From assembly GCA_902762905.1 (NCBI GenBank), contig CACWQE010000009.1, forward strand, positions 1-64,000: a stretch of 64,000 nucleotides of DNA. Direction: 5' to 3'. A program made the position numbers and the translations under genes. This document shows, one piece after another, positions 18,661-28,690 of the stretch. The first letter of the stretch is position 1, and each line of letters begins with the position of its first letter. The notes below the pieces were generated by a model that was not told the DNA's origin, searched no databases, and saw only the letters and a program-made list of their open reading frames with translations. Source of the stretch: an uncultured Lachnospiraceae bacterium. GTDB taxonomy: Bacteria > Bacillota > Clostridia > Lachnospirales > Lachnospiraceae.

Positions 18661-20046
18661 ATGATCAGATTAACAGATACAATTGCAGCAATCGCGACGG
18701 GGATGAATCAGGGTGGAATTGGTGTGATCCGTGTAAGTGGAGAGAAAGCCATACCAATTGCAGATTCAATCTTTGTGCCAAAGAAGAAGGGAAGGGAGAT
18801 TCGAACTCTCGACACTTATACAGCAGCATATGGAAATATTGTAGATACCAATGGTCAGATGGTAGATGAAGTAATTGTATTAGTTATGAAAGCACCATCC
18901 ACCTATACCAAAGAAGATGTGGTAGAGATTGACTGTCATGGTGGAATGCAGGTCATGCAGCATATATTACAGTTGTTGATCGGGCAGGGTGCAAGATTGG
19001 CAGATCCAGGTGAATTTACTAAACGGGCATTTTTGAATGGAAGGATTGATCTTTCACAGGCAGAGTCTGTTATGGATCTCATTTCAGCAAAAAGTGACTT
19101 AGCGGCAAAGACAGCGTTATCCCAGTTAAAGGGAAGTCTGCGAGATAAGATCGATGTACTTCGTAAGAATCTGATCCATAATATCGCATATATTGAATCG
19201 GCATTAGATGATCCGGAACATTATGATCTCACAGGATTTGATGAGACGTTAGATCATTTATTAGAGAATATGGAACAGGAGATTGAACATCTGGTAAGAA
19301 CGGCGGAAGATGGCAAGATGATGAAGGAAGGTATCTGTACTGTTATCTTAGGTAAGCCGAATGCCGGAAAATCTTCTGTATTGAATGTTATGACAGGCAG
19401 AGAACGTGCTATTGTGACTGAGATAGCAGGAACAACAAGAGATACCTTAGAGGAATTTGTATCAATTCAGGGAATTCCTCTTAATATCATAGATACAGCA
19501 GGAATCCGGGACACAGATGATATTGTAGAAAAGATCGGTGTCGATAAGTCAATTGAAGCAATGCAGCAGGCAGATCTGATCTTATATATTGTAGATTCTT
19601 CCAAAGCATTGGATGAAAATGACTATGCAATTATGAAACAAATTGCAGATAAGAATGTGATCATATTGCGGAATAAGATGGATCTTCCAAGCGTAGTATC
19701 AGATGAGGAGATTCAATCTTATCTGAATAAGCCGGTTATTGCCATTAGTGCAAAAGACCAGACCGGATTTGATACATTTTATGAGGCATTGAATGAAATG
19801 TTTTTCCAGGGAAGATTGTCTTACAACGATGAAATCTATATTACAAATATGAGACACAAGGAAGCATTACAGGAAGCATTAGAATCCATTCATATGGTAC
19901 GGGATAGTATTGCAGCAGGTATGCCGGAAGATTTTCTTACAATTGATCTGATGAATGCATATGAACGGTTAGGATATATTATTGGAGAATCTGTGGAAGA
20001 TGATCTGGTGGATACCATTTTCAAAGAATTCTGTATGGGCAAATAG
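18661..20046 (+). CDS. mnmE: tRNA modification GTPase MnmE
   Basis: A GTPase that with MnmG installs 5-carboxymethylaminomethyl groups on wobble uridine of tRNAs. It has 461 residues from the chosen ATG. The N-terminal formyl-THF-binding domain begins [22 protein letters not shown]. The G domain shows [20 protein letters not shown] and NKMD. The C-terminal CxGK motif is intact (FCMGK). ATG 18661 has AGGTGA upstream and gives the usual N-terminus; an in-frame ATG at 18637 would add eight residues. mnmG follows after 17 bp. Confidence 0.95.
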   Translation: MIRLTDTIAAIATGMNQGGIGVIRVSGEKAIPIADSIFVPKKKGREIRTLDTYTAAYGNIVDTNGQMVDEVIVLVMKAPSTYTKEDVVEIDCHGGMQVMQHILQLLIGQGARLADPGEFTKRAFLNGRIDLSQAESVMDLISAKSDLAAKTALSQLKGSLRDKIDVLRKNLIHNIAYIESALDDPEHYDLTGFDETLDHLLENMEQEIEHLVRTAEDGKMMKEGICTVILGKPNAGKSSVLNVMTGRERAIVTEIAGTTRDTLEEFVSIQGIPLNIIDTAGIRDTDDIVEKIGVDKSIEAMQQADLILYIVDSSKALDENDYAIMKQIADKNVIILRNKMDLPSVVSDEEIQSYLNKPVIAISAKDQTGFDTFYEALNEMFFQGRLSYNDEIYITNMRHKEALQEALESIHMVRDSIAAGMPEDFLTIDLMNAYERLGYIIGESVEDDLVDTIFKEFCMGK

Positions 20047-20063
20047 AAGAGAGGATAGAAACA

Positions 20064-22025
20064 ATGAATGCAATAGAAGAGACATATGATGCAATCGTAG
20101 TGGGGGCAGGACATGCCGGATGTGAAGCAGCTTTAGCATTAGCAAGAATGGGGCAGGAGACGATTATCTTTACAGTGAGTATGGACAGTGTAGCCATGAT
20201 GCCATGTAATCCTAATGTAGGAGGTTCTTCGAAAGGACATCTGGTGAGGGAGATTGATGCCTTAGGTGGCGAAATGGGAAAGAATATTGATCGTACTTAT
20301 ATCCAGTCTAAGATGCTTAATCAGTCAAAAGGGCCTGCAGTACATTCTCTTCGTGCACAGGCAGATAAGGCAGAATATACCAGAAGAATGCGTATGACCA
20401 TGGAAAATACCGAGCATCTGACATTACGACAGGCAGAGGTAGCAGAACTTATATTTGATGATGCAGAGAATACAGCTATTGATAAAGAAAAAATAGATGT
20501 ATTTCAGGGTGAACATCCAATTCAGGTGAAAGGAATTCGTACGAAGTCTGGAGCAACTTATTATGCAAAATGCGTAGTATTGTGTACAGGAGTATATCTG
20601 AATGCAAGATGTATCTACGGGGATGTTGTGAATCATACGGGGCCAAATGGATTATCTGCAGCGACTTATCTTTCCGGTTCTATGGAAAAAGCAGGAATTC
20701 CACTTCGCCGTTTCAAGACCGGAACACCAGCAAGAATCGATAAGCGAAGTATTGATTTTTCGAAGATGGAAGAACAATTTGGAGATGAAAAGATTGTACC
20801 ATTTTCTTTTACAAATACCGAAGAGGATATTAAGAGAGAGCAGATCAGCTGCTGGCTTACGTATACGAATGAGACAACACATACGATCATCCGTAATAAT
20901 ATAGATCGTTCACCTTTATTTTCCGGTGCAATCGAAGGAACCGGACCTAGGTATTGTCCTTCCATTGAAGATAAGGTAATGAAATTTGCCGATAAGGACA
21001 GACATCAGGTATTTGTAGAACCGGAAGGAGAATTTACAAATGAGATGTATATCGGCGGAATGAGTTCTTCTCTTCCAGAGGATGTACAGTATGCAATGTA
21101 CCGGAGTGTTCCGGGATTAGAACATGCAAAGATTGTAAGAAATGCTTATGCTATTGAATATGATTGTATTAGTGCATTATTGTTAAAACCATCTTTGGAA
21201 TTCAAGGATGTAGATGGTTTATTTAGTGCCGGACAGATGAATGGAAGTTCCGGTTATGAAGAAGCGGCTGCACAGGGTTTGATGGCTGGTATTAATGCTG
21301 CCAGAAAGCTGCAGGGAAAAGAGCCGATCGTATTAGACCGTTCTCAGGCTTATATTGGTGTACTGATTGATGATCTTGTAACAAAGAAGACAAAAGAACC
21401 ATATCGTATGATGACTTCCCGGGCAGAGTACCGGTTATTGCTCCGTCAGGACAATGCAGATCTGCGTTTGACAGAGATTGGTTATGAGATTGGTCTGATC
21501 CCGGATGAGAGATATGCACATTTTACAAAGAAAAGAGAGCTGATCGAGGAAGAGGTTGCCCGGTTAAATGAAACCATGGTGGGAGCAAATCAGCGCATTC
21601 AGAAGTTTTTAGAGGAACATGACAGCACCACATTGAAGACAGCGGCATCTTTAGCCGACCTGATTAAGAGACCGGAATTATCTTATGAAATGATTGCTCC
21701 GATTGATGATGCACGCTCTGCTATTTATGAGAAAGATGCTAAAGTGTGGAATGGGCCATTTGCACCTGAAATTATGGAGCAGATCAATATTGAATTAAAG
21801 TATGATGGATATATTAAACGGCAGCGCTCACAGGTTGAGCATTTTAAAAAGTTAGAAAAGAAGAGAATACCAGCGGATATCTGTTATGAAGATGTGCACA
21901 ATCTTCGGAAAGAAGCAATCCAGAAATTAAGTGAAGTACGTCCGAAAAATATCGGACAGGCATCTAGAATATCCGGTGTATCACCGGCAGATATTTCCGT
22001 ATTGATGATCTATCTGAAAGCGTGA
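20064..22025 (+). CDS. mnmG: tRNA uridine-5-carboxymethylaminomethyl modification enzyme MnmG (GidA)
   Basis: The FAD/NADH-dependent partner of MnmE. The Rossmann FAD motif [14 protein letters not shown] starts at residue 14. The conserved [27 protein letters not shown] and GTPARID blocks are intact. At 653 residues it is about 25 longer than usual, mainly through a small insertion near residues 130-160. The C-terminal helical domain ends [19 protein letters not shown]. It directly follows mnmE. Confidence 0.96.
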   Translation: MNAIEETYDAIVVGAGHAGCEAALALARMGQETIIFTVSMDSVAMMPCNPNVGGSSKGHLVREIDALGGEMGKNIDRTYIQSKMLNQSKGPAVHSLRAQADKAEYTRRMRMTMENTEHLTLRQAEVAELIFDDAENTAIDKEKIDVFQGEHPIQVKGIRTKSGATYYAKCVVLCTGVYLNARCIYGDVVNHTGPNGLSAATYLSGSMEKAGIPLRRFKTGTPARIDKRSIDFSKMEEQFGDEKIVPFSFTNTEEDIKREQISCWLTYTNETTHTIIRNNIDRSPLFSGAIEGTGPRYCPSIEDKVMKFADKDRHQVFVEPEGEFTNEMYIGGMSSSLPEDVQYAMYRSVPGLEHAKIVRNAYAIEYDCISALLLKPSLEFKDVDGLFSAGQMNGSSGYEEAAAQGLMAGINAARKLQGKEPIVLDRSQAYIGVLIDDLVTKKTKEPYRMMTSRAEYRLLLRQDNADLRLTEIGYEIGLIPDERYAHFTKKRELIEEEVARLNETMVGANQRIQKFLEEHDSTTLKTAASLADLIKRPELSYEMIAPIDDARSAIYEKDAKVWNGPFAPEIMEQINIELKYDGYIKRQRSQVEHFKKLEKKRIPADICYEDVHNLRKEAIQKLSEVRPKNIGQASRISGVSPADISVLMIYLKA

Positions 22026-22122
22026 GAAAGAAATGATATATATTAAGAATTTGAAAGTTTTGAATAGACTATTTGTATAGAACAATGCAGGAATATTATA
22101 TAATTAAGAAAGAGATTAGATT

Positions 22123-22839
22123 ATGATTCGATTACAAAAACAAGCACAAGAGATTGGTATTGTATTAACAGATGAGCAGATCAATCAGTTTCAGATATAT
22201 TATGATATGCTGATTGAGACAAATAAGGTGATGAATCTGACTGCAATCACAGAATTAAAAGAAGTGATATCCAAACATTTTATAGATTCTTTACTTTTGA
22301 TAAAAGCATATCCTGACATAGCGCAGCTGAAGTTAAAAGTGTTAGATCTTGGAACGGGAGCCGGATTTCCGGGTATTCCTCTTAAGATTGCATTTCCTTC
22401 TTTGCAGATCACATTAATGGATTCCTTGAATAAACGTGTTAAATTCTTGCAGTCTGTAATTAATGAGTTAGAATTATGTGATATAGAGGCGGTGCATGGA
22501 CGGGCAGAAGAAGCAGCAAGAAATGCAGTATATCGGGAACAGTTTGATTTATGTGTGAGTCGGGCTGTTGCAAATCTTGCTACGTTAAGTGAATATACAT
22601 TACCGTTTGTAAAGATAGGAGGTATGTGCATTCCTTATAAGGCTGCAGGTGTAGAAGAGGAAGTAGATACGGCTAAGAAAGCAATTCAGGTATTAGGCGG
22701 AAAATTAACTACGGTTAAAAAAGTAGCATTGCCGGAAACAGAGATTGAACGGTCTTTCATTCTGATTGATAAAGTAAAAAAGACTCCAAAAACATACCCA
22801 AGAAAACCGGGAACAGCAAGTAAAGAACCAATTCATTAA
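22123..22839 (+). CDS. rsmG: 16S rRNA (guanine527-N7)-methyltransferase RsmG
   Basis: A SAM-dependent methyltransferase that modifies G527 in the 16S decoding region; 238 residues. The SAM-binding motif VLDLGTGAGFPGIPLKI is near residue 80, and NLTAITE near residue 35 is typical. It completes the mnmE-mnmG-rsmG cluster and ends at a bidirectional terminator. The start ATG follows an AGAAAGAGA-type site with moderate complementarity. Confidence 0.95.
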   Translation: MIRLQKQAQEIGIVLTDEQINQFQIYYDMLIETNKVMNLTAITELKEVISKHFIDSLLLIKAYPDIAQLKLKVLDLGTGAGFPGIPLKIAFPSLQITLMDSLNKRVKFLQSVINELELCDIEAVHGRAEEAARNAVYREQFDLCVSRAVANLATLSEYTLPFVKIGGMCIPYKAAGVEEEVDTAKKAIQVLGGKLTTVKKVALPETEIERSFILIDKVKKTPKTYPRKPGTASKEPIH

Positions 22840-22865
22840 TTAGAAATAATATATTAAATTATGCA

Positions 22866-22899
22866 AAAAGAAAAGATGTCATATGACATCTTTTCTTTT
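22866..22899. terminator. bidirectional terminator between rsmG and the exonuclease gene
   Basis: A perfect 34-bp palindrome (17-bp arms) with A-tract and T-tract ends serves both convergent genes. The stop codon of the leftward gene (22898-22900) lies in its outer edge. Confidence 0.9.
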
Positions 22900-23863
22900 A
22901 CGATACATTCTTTTTCTGATTACGCTTTATCTGACGTTTGATTCTCAATTCATTCTGTCGTTCTTTGATATGTTCGAAATCTTTCTTTGTGATCTTTGCC
23001 ACTGTCTTTACAACGAATACATTACCTTCTTTTGTAGACTTGAACCGTATTTTTCCACAAACAAGACCGTGACTCCAACATTTACCCACACAGATCTGAG
23101 TAGATGGGTTATTCACAAACCATTTGATCTTCTTATTCAACTTGCGATTACACTTATAACAATGCAGGGCAGTTACATTCTTATCTTCCATAGCCTGTTT
23201 TTTATTGGTAAAAGCACGGGTAATATACTCGCAATAATTGCTATGCTTAGACGCAATCTCTTCTTCTTCGCAGGATGGATAATGATAATAGTCGATACTA
23301 TACATATCTTCTAACTTCTTTTTATTCATCTTCTGAAACACCAAAGCCGTATAATAGGCATCATTCTTAGCACAGTGAAAAGCTGCATCAATTGGAATAT
23401 CAAAATCTCTGACCGCTTTCTCTAAACTTGGCATCTGACTTCTATCTTTCAGATGACTGATCGCATAAATCTCCTGCAGATTATAAAATTTCAGAGGATA
23501 TGGATATTCTTTCAGATAGTAGAAGTCCATATTCTGTTGCAGATAAGTGAGATCTAGCGGTCCCCAGGTACAGAAAATGTAATCCTCATCACCACACCAT
23601 TTTTTAAATTCACGAAAGACAACATCAAATGGGCGGCCTGTTCGTAATAAGGTCTCATCATAATTCAGCAAGTCTCGAATTGCTGATTGCAGACGGCGGT
23701 ATACACGTGGTTTGATGATACTTCCATATTGGTCAATAATATTAAATTTGTCATCAAGTTTGGTAGCACCAATCTCAATCACTTCAAATTGCAACCGGGG
23801 ATTCTCACCGGCTGAACCACAAGCACTTTGATTCCACTCCAAATCCATTACAATATAATTCAT
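22898..23863 (-). CDS. DEDD-family 3'-5' exonuclease with C-terminal cysteine module
   Basis: A predicted cytoplasmic 3'-5' exonuclease (DnaQ/RNase T/KapD-like), 321 residues. The exonuclease fold spans about residues 1-185: MDLEWN carries the first acidic residue, FCTWGPLDLTYL is the second motif and HCAKNDAYYTALV supplies the catalytic His and Asp. After it comes a cysteine module (CYKC, then CVGKCWSHGLVCG) that could bind zinc or nucleic acid. The start was set at ATG 23863 with AGAAGGGA upstream. DNA versus RNA substrate cannot be told. Confidence 0.82.
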   Translation of the reverse strand: MNYIVMDLEWNQSACGSAGENPRLQFEVIEIGATKLDDKFNIIDQYGSIIKPRVYRRLQSAIRDLLNYDETLLRTGRPFDVVFREFKKWCGDEDYIFCTWGPLDLTYLQQNMDFYYLKEYPYPLKFYNLQEIYAISHLKDRSQMPSLEKAVRDFDIPIDAAFHCAKNDAYYTALVFQKMNKKKLEDMYSIDYYHYPSCEEEEIASKHSNYCEYITRAFTNKKQAMEDKNVTALHCYKCNRKLNKKIKWFVNNPSTQICVGKCWSHGLVCGKIRFKSTKEGNVFVVKTVAKITKKDFEHIKERQNELRIKRQIKRNQKKNVS

Positions 23864-23873
23864 AGGATCCCTT

Positions 23874-24446
23874 CTAATTTGCACGCATTCTTCTTACATT
23901 ATCGGTACTTCCATTATAGTAAGTATCCAATGTCTTATTGATCTCTTCTAATACTTCTAATGTTTCTTTGGAGGTAGAAGAAGTGTTACCATTCAATTGT
24001 ACCAATAACTTGGAAATCCGGTCAGAACTATTCAATGTCTTATTGTTGTTCTCCTGTGATTTCTTGATCAGAATCTTGGTACATAACTTCTGTTGTTCAA
24101 TCAGTTCTTCATTGAGTCGTTGATTCTCTTCTTTTAACTGTTCTAATTGTGCAAGCAAAGCAGCATTCTGTTTGCCATTGGTAGTTTCTTCTCTCTTTGC
24201 TACCGAATAGATACCTTTCTCTACTTTCACTAATTCTGTCTGTTTATCTAAAGATAATTCTGATATCTCATCAATCTTCTTGACAATACTATCTACCAGA
24301 AAATAGGTATCTGCCATGGCAATCAATCCAAATACAATAATCAATTCTATCATTTGTGGCATATTCAGTATGAGATAGAGCAAAATGAGAACAGCTGCTA
24401 CAAAACCCACTGCACTGAATGTTAAGTTTGACTTCTTAATCTTCAT
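23874..24446 (-). CDS. membrane-anchored coiled-coil protein
   Basis: A 190-residue protein that I do not recognise as a named family. Two hydrophobic segments (about residues 8-28 and 30-50) form an N-terminal membrane hairpin. A polar, Gln/Glu/Leu-rich stretch near residues 75-125 is probably coiled coil (QLEQLKEENQRLNEELIEQQ). ATG 24446 was chosen because GGAGG lies eight bases upstream; the longer reading would run into the tRNA-Arg gene. It lies ten bases before the exonuclease start, so they are likely co-transcribed. Confidence 0.7.
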   Translation of the reverse strand: MKIKKSNLTFSAVGFVAAVLILLYLILNMPQMIELIIVFGLIAMADTYFLVDSIVKKIDEISELSLDKQTELVKVEKGIYSVAKREETTNGKQNAALLAQLEQLKEENQRLNEELIEQQKLCTKILIKKSQENNNKTLNSSDRISKLLVQLNGNTSSTSKETLEVLEEINKTLDTYYNGSTDNVRRMRAN

Positions 24447-24485
24447 AATAAATACCTCCATTTCAATTCTGTTCTTATGTAGAAA

Positions 24486-24557
24486 TGTACCCGGCGGGAA
24501 TCGAACCCACAACGATTCTTTAGGAGAGAATTGTTATATCCATTTAACTACGGGTAC
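24486..24557 (-). tRNA. tRNA-Arg (anticodon CCT)
   Basis: A 72-nt tRNA. The acceptor stem pairs GTACCCG (5' end at 24557) with CGGGTAC, and the discriminator is A at 24486. The anticodon loop CTCCTAA gives CCT, reading AGG. The T-arm contains GGTTCGATTC. CCA is not encoded. It begins eight bases after the upstream gene stop, so it is probably cut from an mRNA. Confidence 0.95.
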
Positions 24558-24565
24558 GGATGTTA

Positions 24566-25453
24566 CTAGGAAGAAAAAGATACAGTTCCTTGTAACCAGA
24601 TGATTCCTTTGAAACGTCTGCCAACTTGAGGTTCGCCTTCTAGATCCAAAGAATTGATTGCAACTTGTAAGGTAATATCGTTGCATAGTATAGATAAATT
24701 ATACACTATTTCGTCGGAAAATTCATTAGTTATTTGCTCTATTTTTCGGATAATTCCTAAAATAGCATATTGTTCATTATCAATTCCATATGGCATGAAA
24801 TATGTCTCAACTACAGTATATAAGTCTTCATCTTTGATTCGTTTTGTGACGAGAGAGTAAGTGTCCATATCGTCTAATGTCAGATTCTCTAAGGCATCCA
24901 TATCGCCAGATTTGGCTTTGGCAATGAGATTACGACGTTCTTTATTACTGATCGGCTGCTTCTCATAAGGAAAAGACATAGAATCTAAGCGCACACCACA
25001 TAGGATTCTTCCGTGAATGGATAAAGCGCCTAACTTGACACGGGTAGGAATCTGATAATAGTTGTTAGACCAAGTACTTTTTACATAATCCGTAATATTC
25101 TGTAAGGCATAAATGAGAGTAATGCCAAGATTATAATCATCGGATATTCCAGAATAAGCTTCCTTATCTGAATGGGATTCAATCTGAATATCACTTTGAC
25201 TCATACTGGTTCTGCCCAAACAATATGGAAAGATGTGATCTACGGTTAATGTATCACGCGAATCTCTTTCTACAATAACACTAAGACCGATACCGTTTCC
25301 TATCTGTCTGCCTACTTGAATCAAAGTTGTGTCGGAAGTAATGTCTATCTCCTGCCAGCTTGTATAATCATGTAGTACGGTGTTCGTTAATGTATTTTCT
25401 TCTATCTTATTCTTCAGTTTGCTAAATCCAATTGCCCTTAAATAACGATGCAT
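24566..25453 (-). CDS. DUF3881-like conserved protein
   Basis: A 295-residue soluble protein, with no signal peptide or membrane segment. Its MHRYLRAIGFSKLKNK start and overall character match the Lachnospiraceae family annotated as DUF3881, by recollection rather than by search. No enzymatic motif is visible. AGGAG precedes the ATG by six bases. It lies between a DUF4446-like gene and tRNA-Arg in a leftward run next to parB. Function unknown. Confidence 0.7.
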   Translation of the reverse strand: MHRYLRAIGFSKLKNKIEENTLTNTVLHDYTSWQEIDITSDTTLIQVGRQIGNGIGLSVIVERDSRDTLTVDHIFPYCLGRTSMSQSDIQIESHSDKEAYSGISDDYNLGITLIYALQNITDYVKSTWSNNYYQIPTRVKLGALSIHGRILCGVRLDSMSFPYEKQPISNKERRNLIAKAKSGDMDALENLTLDDMDTYSLVTKRIKDEDLYTVVETYFMPYGIDNEQYAILGIIRKIEQITNEFSDEIVYNLSILCNDITLQVAINSLDLEGEPQVGRRFKGIIWLQGTVSFSS

Positions 25454-25465
25454 CTGATACTCCTG

Positions 25466-26017
25466 TTAATATCCAATCTCTGGTTTTCTTTCTTCTCGTT
25501 CTTTGGCAGCCTCTTTGGCTCCATCTTTTCCCATTGCAACATTTAATGCGAGACGTTCTTCTTCTGACAAAATGTAGTAGGACTCTTCATTTGTCACTTC
25601 CTTACAATAAGTGAAACATCCCTCTCTGCTATGCATAGATGTAAGAATGATTCCGTCGTGGTTCTCTGTAAGGAGAGCAAGAGAGAAGCTTAACTTTCCA
25701 GACATCTCCTTAAATGCGTCATACTTGACCAATCCAATCTTACAAAATGTTGTCAAAAATTTGTCATTGACCATATCAATTTCTTTGTTCTGTTTCTTTT
25801 CATTCTTCACAACCTGTTTCATTTCTGAAAAACGTTTTACAAGAACTTGTTCAAAACTAGCAACATCGCGTCCAGATGTAAATTTGTTCAGACGCTTTGT
25901 GAGTTTATTGCATTTGGATATAATTGTAATGATCCAGATAAATTGCAGAATCACAATTACAAATAATATGATGACTGCTATGTCTGTACTTATTCCAATC
26001 GAATCAAATATATTCAT
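25466..26017 (-). CDS. DUF4446-like membrane protein
   Basis: A 183-residue protein with one N-terminal membrane segment (about residues 10-32), a polar helical stretch, and a cytoplasmic domain with the family-typical pattern IGLVKYDAFKEMSGKLSFSLALL near residue 95. DUF4446 genes are commonly found next to parB in Firmicutes, as here. ATG 26017 is preferred over TTG 26041 because GAGGA lies just upstream. An operator-like palindrome is present in its promoter (26108-26129). Role unknown; the location suggests a link to the chromosome-segregation neighbourhood. Confidence 0.8.
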   Translation of the reverse strand: MNIFDSIGISTDIAVIILFVIVILQFIWIITIISKCNKLTKRLNKFTSGRDVASFEQVLVKRFSEMKQVVKNEKKQNKEIDMVNDKFLTTFCKIGLVKYDAFKEMSGKLSFSLALLTENHDGIILTSMHSREGCFTYCKEVTNEESYYILSEEERLALNVAMGKDGAKEAAKEREERKPEIGY

Positions 26018-26094
26018 TCCCTTTTCCTCTGTTTCTTCCAATAATAATATAGTACTGTTTAAATGATCATGTAATATAAGTAATTAAATAAAGT

Positions 26095-26129
26095 ATTATA
26101 ATATATTAAAATTAACCACGGTTAATTTT
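26095..26129 (-). promoter_or_regulatory. promoter with operator-like palindrome upstream of the DUF4446-like gene
   Basis: On the minus strand a TATAAT box lies at 26095-26100. Just upstream, 26108-26129 is a perfect palindrome with 10-bp arms (AAAATTAACC / GGTTAATTTT) around two bases, covering the spacer and -35 position. This geometry is typical of a dimeric repressor site. The regulator is unknown. Confidence 0.5.
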
Positions 26130-26230
26130 ATGAATAATATTAAAGAGATTGTTTGTTTCTGTTATCTTTTTATTCTAATAATATTATTCTGTTGCTTTTA
26201 CCTTATATAATAATTGCATTGTATCATTCT

Positions 26231-27172
26231 CTAGGACTGGATCGAATAAATCATCTCCATAATGTGTTCTAATTCATCCTTGGAAAAATATTCAATCTCA
26301 ATCTTACCCTTATCATTATTCTTGGCTTTGATTGTTGTCTTGGCGCCAAGCTTGTATTTGAATTTCTCTTCAATATCACGATAAAGGAATGATAGATCCT
26401 CAACAGTTGTAGCAGCAGTATCTTCTACCTTTGGATTGGCTAGATCATTTAATATTTTTTTTACCAGCTTCTCTGTCTCACGAACGGATAGACGTTCGTC
26501 AAAGACTTTGCATGCTGTCTCATATTGAAGTTCTGTATCTTCGATAGGGAGTAATGCTCTGGCATGTCCATTGGATATTTTCTCATCGATTACCATTTCC
26601 TGAACCGGTTTTGCTAATTTAAGTAAACGAAGAATATTCGTAATAGCACTACGACTCTTAGATACTCGTTCTGCAATGTCATCCTGTTTCATGTGAAACT
26701 CTTCAATCAACTTTTGATAAGCCTGTGCTTCTTCAATTGGATTCAAGTCTTCTCTTTGAATATTTTCAATTAATCCAATCTCTAAAATTTCCTGATCGGT
26801 ATAATCTTTTACAACAACAGGAACTTCTTTGAGTCCGGCTTTCATAGATGCTCTCCAACGACGTTCACCAGAAACAAGGAGATAGTAGTTGTCACGCTTG
26901 GTAACAATCAATGGTTCAATGACACCATGCTGGGTAATGGAATCTGCTAATTCCTGTAAAGCATCTTCATTGAATTGTTTTCTTGGCTGTTCTTTATTAA
27001 TCTCAATATCTTTGATCTTCAATGTCATCTCTGTAGGAACTTCTTTGATTACTTCCTTGATGACTTCTTTGGTCTCTATATTTTGTGACTTACTGCCTGC
27101 CTTTTTTCTTGTCTGTGTAGTATTGACACCTAACATGGTATCAAGTCCATTGCCTAATCCTTTTCTTGGCAT
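26231..27172 (-). CDS. parB: chromosome partitioning protein ParB (Spo0J-like)
   Basis: A CTPase DNA clamp that loads at parS sites and organises the origin region with SMC and ParA. It has 313 residues. The start MPRKGLGNGLDTMLG is typical. The N-terminal ParB/sulfiredoxin domain carries the GERRWRAS arginine patch (about residue 96-103), followed by the helix-turn-helix near residues 150-190 and a C-terminal dimerisation domain. Two matching parS sites lie at 27361 and 28699. parA is upstream, separated by a 382-bp gap. Confidence 0.95.
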   Translation of the reverse strand: MPRKGLGNGLDTMLGVNTTQTRKKAGSKSQNIETKEVIKEVIKEVPTEMTLKIKDIEINKEQPRKQFNEDALQELADSITQHGVIEPLIVTKRDNYYLLVSGERRWRASMKAGLKEVPVVVKDYTDQEILEIGLIENIQREDLNPIEEAQAYQKLIEEFHMKQDDIAERVSKSRSAITNILRLLKLAKPVQEMVIDEKISNGHARALLPIEDTELQYETACKVFDERLSVRETEKLVKKILNDLANPKVEDTAATTVEDLSFLYRDIEEKFKYKLGAKTTIKAKNNDKGKIEIEYFSKDELEHIMEMIYSIQS

Positions 27173-27350
27173 GTTGTGATTCCTCCTATAATTGTTAAAG
27201 ATTGTTTTGTCTCGTATTAATTAATTCTGAATTATCTACTTTGTTAATTATATATCAAATTGTATTTGCACATATTGTAATGGAATCTATTATAGATTGC
27301 AACCAAATTTACATGTATGAAAGCATTTTCAGCAAATATCATTATAGCAC

Positions 27351-27386
27351 AGAAATAGAATGTTTCACGTGAAACATTCTATTTCT
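27351..27386. promoter_or_regulatory. parS site inside a 36-bp perfect palindrome
   Basis: The core TGTTTCACGTGAAACA (27361-27376) is an exact consensus parS. The flanks extend the symmetry to 18-bp arms (AGAAATAGAATGTTTCAC and its complement). It sits in the 27173-27554 gap between parA and parB, which otherwise is AT-rich with no gene seen. Confidence 0.95.
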
Positions 27387-27554
27387 ATTCTTTTATATAT
27401 CATAAGTAATGTGTTAACCAAAATAAAGATATATGTAATTCTCATATTTGATAAGATGGATTATCGTAATATAGATCTGTAATAAGGTATCAAAAAGATT
27501 AAGCCTTGTTATAAATCTGTATTACTTTGGTAATTGTATTACATGTAGAAATAT

Positions 27555-28322
27555 CTATACATAAATGTTAGTGATTACTTCATCTGCTAACATACGATAT
27601 GCTTCTGCACCAGCAGAACGAGAATCATAAGAAGTGATTGGAAGTCCATGACTTGGTGCCTCCGCTAAACGAACATTTCTTGGAATGATTGTCTTATATA
27701 CATTCTGGTTGAGATTTTCTTTGACATTCTCTACAACCTGTAAGGAAAGATTCGTTCGGGAATCATACATCGTAAAGACAACTCCCTCAATCTTCAAATC
27801 CTTATTCAACTTCTGTTGAATCAATTCAATCGTATAGATTAACTGGGATAATCCATCCAATGCAAAAAATTCACACTGGATTGGAACTAATACAGTATTA
27901 GCAGCTGTCATAGAATTAATGGTCAACATTCCCAATGCAGGAGGACAGTCAATGATCACATAATCAAACTTGTCCTGAATCTTACGGAGTTGATTCTTGA
28001 TGATATATTGCATATCCGGTTCTCCAATAAATTCAACTTCCGCACCAGCAAGATAACGATTCGATGGAAGAATATTCAAACCCGGAATTACATTGATCAA
28101 CATTGCTTCACCAATATTACAGTTATCGCACATAACATCGTATATGGTGTATTCCAATTCGTCTTTGTTGATTCCAAAACCAGTCGTCAAATGTCCCTGT
28201 GGGTCCATGTCAACTGCTAACGTCTTGAATCCTTTCTCTGCCAGACATGCAGCTAGATTGATCGAAGTAGTGGTCTTACCAACGCCACCTTTCTGATTCG
28301 CAACTGCTATAATTCTTCCCAT
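27555..28322 (-). CDS. parA: chromosome partitioning ATPase ParA (Soj-like)
   Basis: A Walker-type ATPase that works with ParB in origin segregation and regulates DnaA activity in Firmicutes. It has 255 residues from ATG 28322, which has AAAGGAAG seven bases upstream and yields the normal MGRIIAVANQKGGVGKTT start. The deviant Walker A KGGVGKTT and the Walker B region YVIIDCPPALG are intact. It is the 5' gene of a parA-parB pair. Confidence 0.95.
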   Translation of the reverse strand: MGRIIAVANQKGGVGKTTTSINLAACLAEKGFKTLAVDMDPQGHLTTGFGINKDELEYTIYDVMCDNCNIGEAMLINVIPGLNILPSNRYLAGAEVEFIGEPDMQYIIKNQLRKIQDKFDYVIIDCPPALGMLTINSMTAANTVLVPIQCEFFALDGLSQLIYTIELIQQKLNKDLKIEGVVFTMYDSRTNLSLQVVENVKENLNQNVYKTIIPRNVRLAEAPSHGLPITSYDSRSAGAEAYRMLADEVITNIYV

Positions 28323-28447
28323 TTGTATACTTCCTTTACTCATTAAAATTCATTTACGCTCGGTGAATATTGTAACACAAATTGATCGAATAGGAAAGAC
28401 GACATCTAGTAAAATGAATTCTTCGAAACCACTAATTGTAGATTCAT

Positions 28448-28686
28448 ACCCTTGCACAGCGTAAGTGAAACGGACGTATGTGTCAAACGGACGCAACGGC
28501 CTAGAAAAATTGGTTCCAAGCCGGGGCCGTTTGCACTTAATTGCTCCAGTAGCGGATGCTAAATTCGTGCTCCGCACTCATTAAGCACCGACAGTCGCAA
28601 ATACCCCTCTTTGGAATCCAAATTTTTCTCTCCGAAGCTGGGGTTGGCACAATGCACGATCATTAGCATATACGCTGTGCAAGAGT
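28448..28686. repeat. 239-bp structured element with terminal inverted repeats (long copy)
   Basis: The gap between parA and pyrC holds a GC-richer segment (about 48-50 per cent GC by eye). Its ends, ACCCTTGCACAGCGTA (28448-28463) and 28671-28686, are inverted repeats with one mismatch. Inside there is a repeated AAACGGACG, a GCAACGGCC/GGCCGTTTGC stem (about 28493-28532) and a long-range pair around TTGGTTCCAA and TTTGGAATCCAAA. There is no plausible protein. A shorter relative is at 35421-35472. It may be a mobile palindromic repeat or a structured RNA. Confidence 0.6.
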
Positions 28687-28690
28687 AAAA

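Noticed and set aside
24447-24512. Upstream extension of the 23874-24446 gene starting MWVRFPPGTF
   Set aside because: The extension is translated tRNA-Arg sequence; a good ribosome site supports ATG 24446.
27351-27386. Terminator function for the 27351 parS palindrome
   Set aside because: Neither strand has a T-run directly after the stem, unlike the 28691 copy.
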